NCBI GenBank assembly: GCA_017165825.1
Contig: CM029369.1
Span: forward strand, 20,106,555-20,170,554
DNA: 64,000 nucleotides
Direction: 5' to 3'
Origin: Hepsetus odoe
Taxonomy: Eukaryota; Chordata; Actinopteri; Characiformes; Hepsetidae
Shown: positions 61,840 through 64,000 of the stretch, piece after piece
How the letters are laid out: each line of letters opens with the position of its first letter
How positions within the stretch are numbered: the first letter of the stretch is position 1
Made by a program: the position numbers and the translations under genes
The notes under the pieces: generated by a model
Told to the model about the DNA's origin: nothing
The model's database searches: none
Seen by the model: the letters and a program-made list of their open reading frames with translations, nothing else

Positions 61840-62640
61840 GTGTTAGCTGTGCAGGTAAAATGACTTTATAAAGGGCTTTTCAAATGAAGTTTGCCAGCTT
61901 GTTTTGCCAAGAGACATATAACATATATAATATATCAAACATAACACTTCTGTTTCTTTCCTTAAACAATATTGCTCATTTTTTGGTTTCAGTTTCTGTA
62001 ACACACTTGGTTAGTTATATGTGTTCTTAAGCACTGAGCAGCCACCCGAACGTGGGGTCAGACTCCCAAAAGTGTGGAAATTGTTGTGAGAGAGACATTA
62101 ATGTAAAATTATTAATGTTGGGGAAAAAGAAAAGAAAAACATTTTTAAAATTATATGTATATATATATATATATCTTCTTCTTCTTCTTCTTTTCCATAC
62201 GTCAATGTTGTTGTTGTTGATTTTGGCATGTTGTTGTGTTTTTTTGTTTTGTTAAGATTCAAATCTTTTAATCTAGATTTTTATTTTTTAGGTCTCTTTT
62301 TTCAGATGTAAAAGAAGACTGTTTCTAAATGCTTTACTAACTCTAAGCTGTCTTGGACTTTAAAGTAAGCTTCTGAGTTTAATTAGTGGAAATAAGGCCT
62401 CCAATTTCTGTTCAAGAGAAAGAGAAGCTGTTGCTCGTATTTTGGGGGATTTGTGATTTTGTTCCAGTGGGGGTGAGGAGTGCTTTGTGTTGTTTTAAGC
62501 TGAAAAACAGCACCATGATGGGACAAATAACTAATGACCTTTGGACCTGGTGTAAGAATAGCACTAAAGAACATCCTCGCGTCTGCTGAGCCCCTTGTTA
62601 ACTGTTGTGCTGCTGAGGAGGCCAACCTGCCCTGCTGTGC
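61840..62640 (+). other. Putative crlf2 3'UTR and flank
   Basis: Follows the receptor stop. It contains TA and CTT microsatellites at 62155-62190 and no canonical AATAAA that I could place. Nothing else was recognised. Confidence 0.4.
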
Positions 62641-63030
62641 CTTTCTCTGCCTGCAGTACCGTGTGTGGCCAAAGGGGGGCACTCTGACTATTCTGAAGAG
62701 CTCCCGCTCTGCCGAGCCATTTCAGAGCCGCTCGCTACACTCGGCGTCCCGGCCTGCCGTTAGAGGAGGATGTAGGTTAATTTGAAGGCTGATTTAAAAG
62801 ATTAATGTGCGGCGGCCTGCATAATAGATGGGCACGTTCAGTGCGACGCCATCACAACGCCGGGGCCGAGACTGGGCTCGTGTCACGTGACCGACGGCGA
62901 GGCGCGTTCAAGCGCTCGTGAAGAGGCGCGTTCAGAAAGTTCAACACCCAGACCCCTCACTTTACACCTGTCCGAGCGTCACCAGGGCCTTCAGACTTTC
63001 CTTTGGGCCTGAAGGTCACCAGCGCGTCGC
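62641..63030. promoter_or_regulatory. CpG-rich island downstream of crlf2
   Basis: CpG density is far above the surroundings, with clusters such as GGCGAGGCGCGTTC. A palindromic E-box GTCACGTGAC is at 62882-62891. No open reading frame with exon borders was recognised. It may be the promoter of a gene outside the window or a distal regulatory element. Confidence 0.45.
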
Positions 63031-64000
63031 TGCTGTAGCTGCACTTGTTTTTATTTAAATCTCATTACAGCCCCGTGAAGGGAAAACTCCTCTTAACAGC
63101 CTTGAAAAGTGTCCAGGATGTTGTAATTAGATCTCAGCGCCTTCGGATTCAGAGCACGCTTCGCTTTGGTTAGAGGATGATTTGGCCCTTCCTGTGAAGT
63201 TTATTTGAGTTTTCTGTAGTCCACCTGGCAGAATGGGATCTAGCGCTGCTCTCACTCCTTTAAGGCCCTTAGATAATAAACAGAGCTTCACACAGCACCG
63301 AATTCACACCTTCCATTTACCTGCAGGAGTGAGGAGGCCGAGCGAGGCCTGCTGTCAGCCGGTTACTGCAGGTCCAGGTCCAGATGGATCTGCTTCAGCC
63401 AAGATGCTTTCCTTTCACAATAAATACTGCAGTTGAAGAATCATCCACAGCTGCTCAGAAAAAGCTCTTCATCCCAACCTTTGATTAACACGAGCAGTAA
63501 TTTCAGTGCTCTTTACTGTGAGAACAGTCACGCTACACCACACACCGTTCAGTCGCTTTAATGTGGGACGCCTAAACTCGAGTTAACTGTTGAAACTGTG
63601 GCTTAACACAAGGTGTGATTTCATGTGATCAGAGCCATTTTTATTACGTCCAATAAGGCCATAAAGGCATTTAAACACAGGCCTTCTACTGTCCCACATT
63701 ATGGATTAAACTGCACCGCTGTAGGCAAATTCACCCCATTTATGAGCTGCTCCAGCAAAGGCCTACTGAAGTGAGTCTGAAATCAGCAGGGTTTGATTGA
63801 ATAAGTGATAAGTGACTATATTGTTGCTCTCATGACACAAACTTTTATTGCCCTTATTGCTCTCTAAATCTGCTTTGTCCACATCTGAAAAAGTGGTACC
63901 CGCTCAAAAATGGTTTTAAACATTAGATTTTAACCAATAGATTTGGAGCATTGTGATAACTGAATATACATGTTAATATATAAATATATTAAGTCAGTTG
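63031..64000. other. Window end, no gene recognised
   Basis: Moderate GC content up to 63440, then AT-rich. A homeodomain-type core TAATTAGAT lies at 63125-63133. There are no repeats or genes that I can support. Confidence 0.4.

Overview
The window is vertebrate nuclear DNA, almost certainly from a teleost fish. The genes are split into many short GT-AG exons and encode close homologues of human proteins. The introns and intergenic DNA carry fish-style repeats: tRNA-derived SINEs, a V-SINE-like element with the 'GGATAAGAGCATCTGC' tail, Tc1/mariner relics, an RTE-type LINE fragment and many AC/AT microsatellites. The repeat style suggests an otophysan (characin- or catfish-like) fish, but that is only an inference.

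All recognisable genes lie on the + strand. In order they are: the last two exons of dcun1d2 (194-571); cdc16/APC6 complete in 18 exons (6337-12800); a small unrecognised gene whose product begins MGCAPSK (13966-14417), with possible further exons near 15299-15567; upf3a complete in 10 exons (15907-21759); p2ry8 with a one-exon coding region (29196-30275); asmtl, a Maf/ASMT fusion (33624-40375), with two alternative terminal exons; slc25a6/ANT3 complete in 4 exons (41207-46224); and a class I cytokine receptor, best read as crlf2 (58370-61839). The exon chains given here were built by hand. Each keeps its frame and gives a product close to the human length (cdc16 611 aa, upf3a 455, p2ry8 359, asmtl 623 or 633, slc25a6 298). 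The receptor is the exception: its 264 aa are short because one ectodomain module is absent.

The left part (dcun1d2-cdc16-upf3a) corresponds to human 13q34. The right part (p2ry8-asmtl-slc25a6-crlf2) corresponds to the human X/Y pseudoautosomal region PAR1. The join lies in the repeat-rich interval 22.8-29.2 kb. Genes found between these in human (CHAMP1, AKAP17A, ASMT, IL3RA, CSF2RA) were not seen. The genes do not form one pathway: they cover cullin neddylation, the anaphase-promoting complex, nonsense-mediated decay, a G13-type GPCR, nucleotide clean-up, mitochondrial ADP/ATP exchange and cytokine reception.

The points most worth a second look are the duplicated terminal exon of asmtl, one copy of which has lost substrate-pocket positions; the crlf2-like receptor whose signal exon splices in phase straight to its membrane-proximal domain; the MGCAPSK gene whose start codon sits against a GA-rich minisatellite; a young RTE insertion with perfect 15-bp target duplications in slc25a6 intron 1; a SINE nested in a mariner copy with both ends traceable; and a CpG-rich island downstream of crlf2. 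The 12-kb stretch 46.2-58.4 kb holds no gene that I can see.
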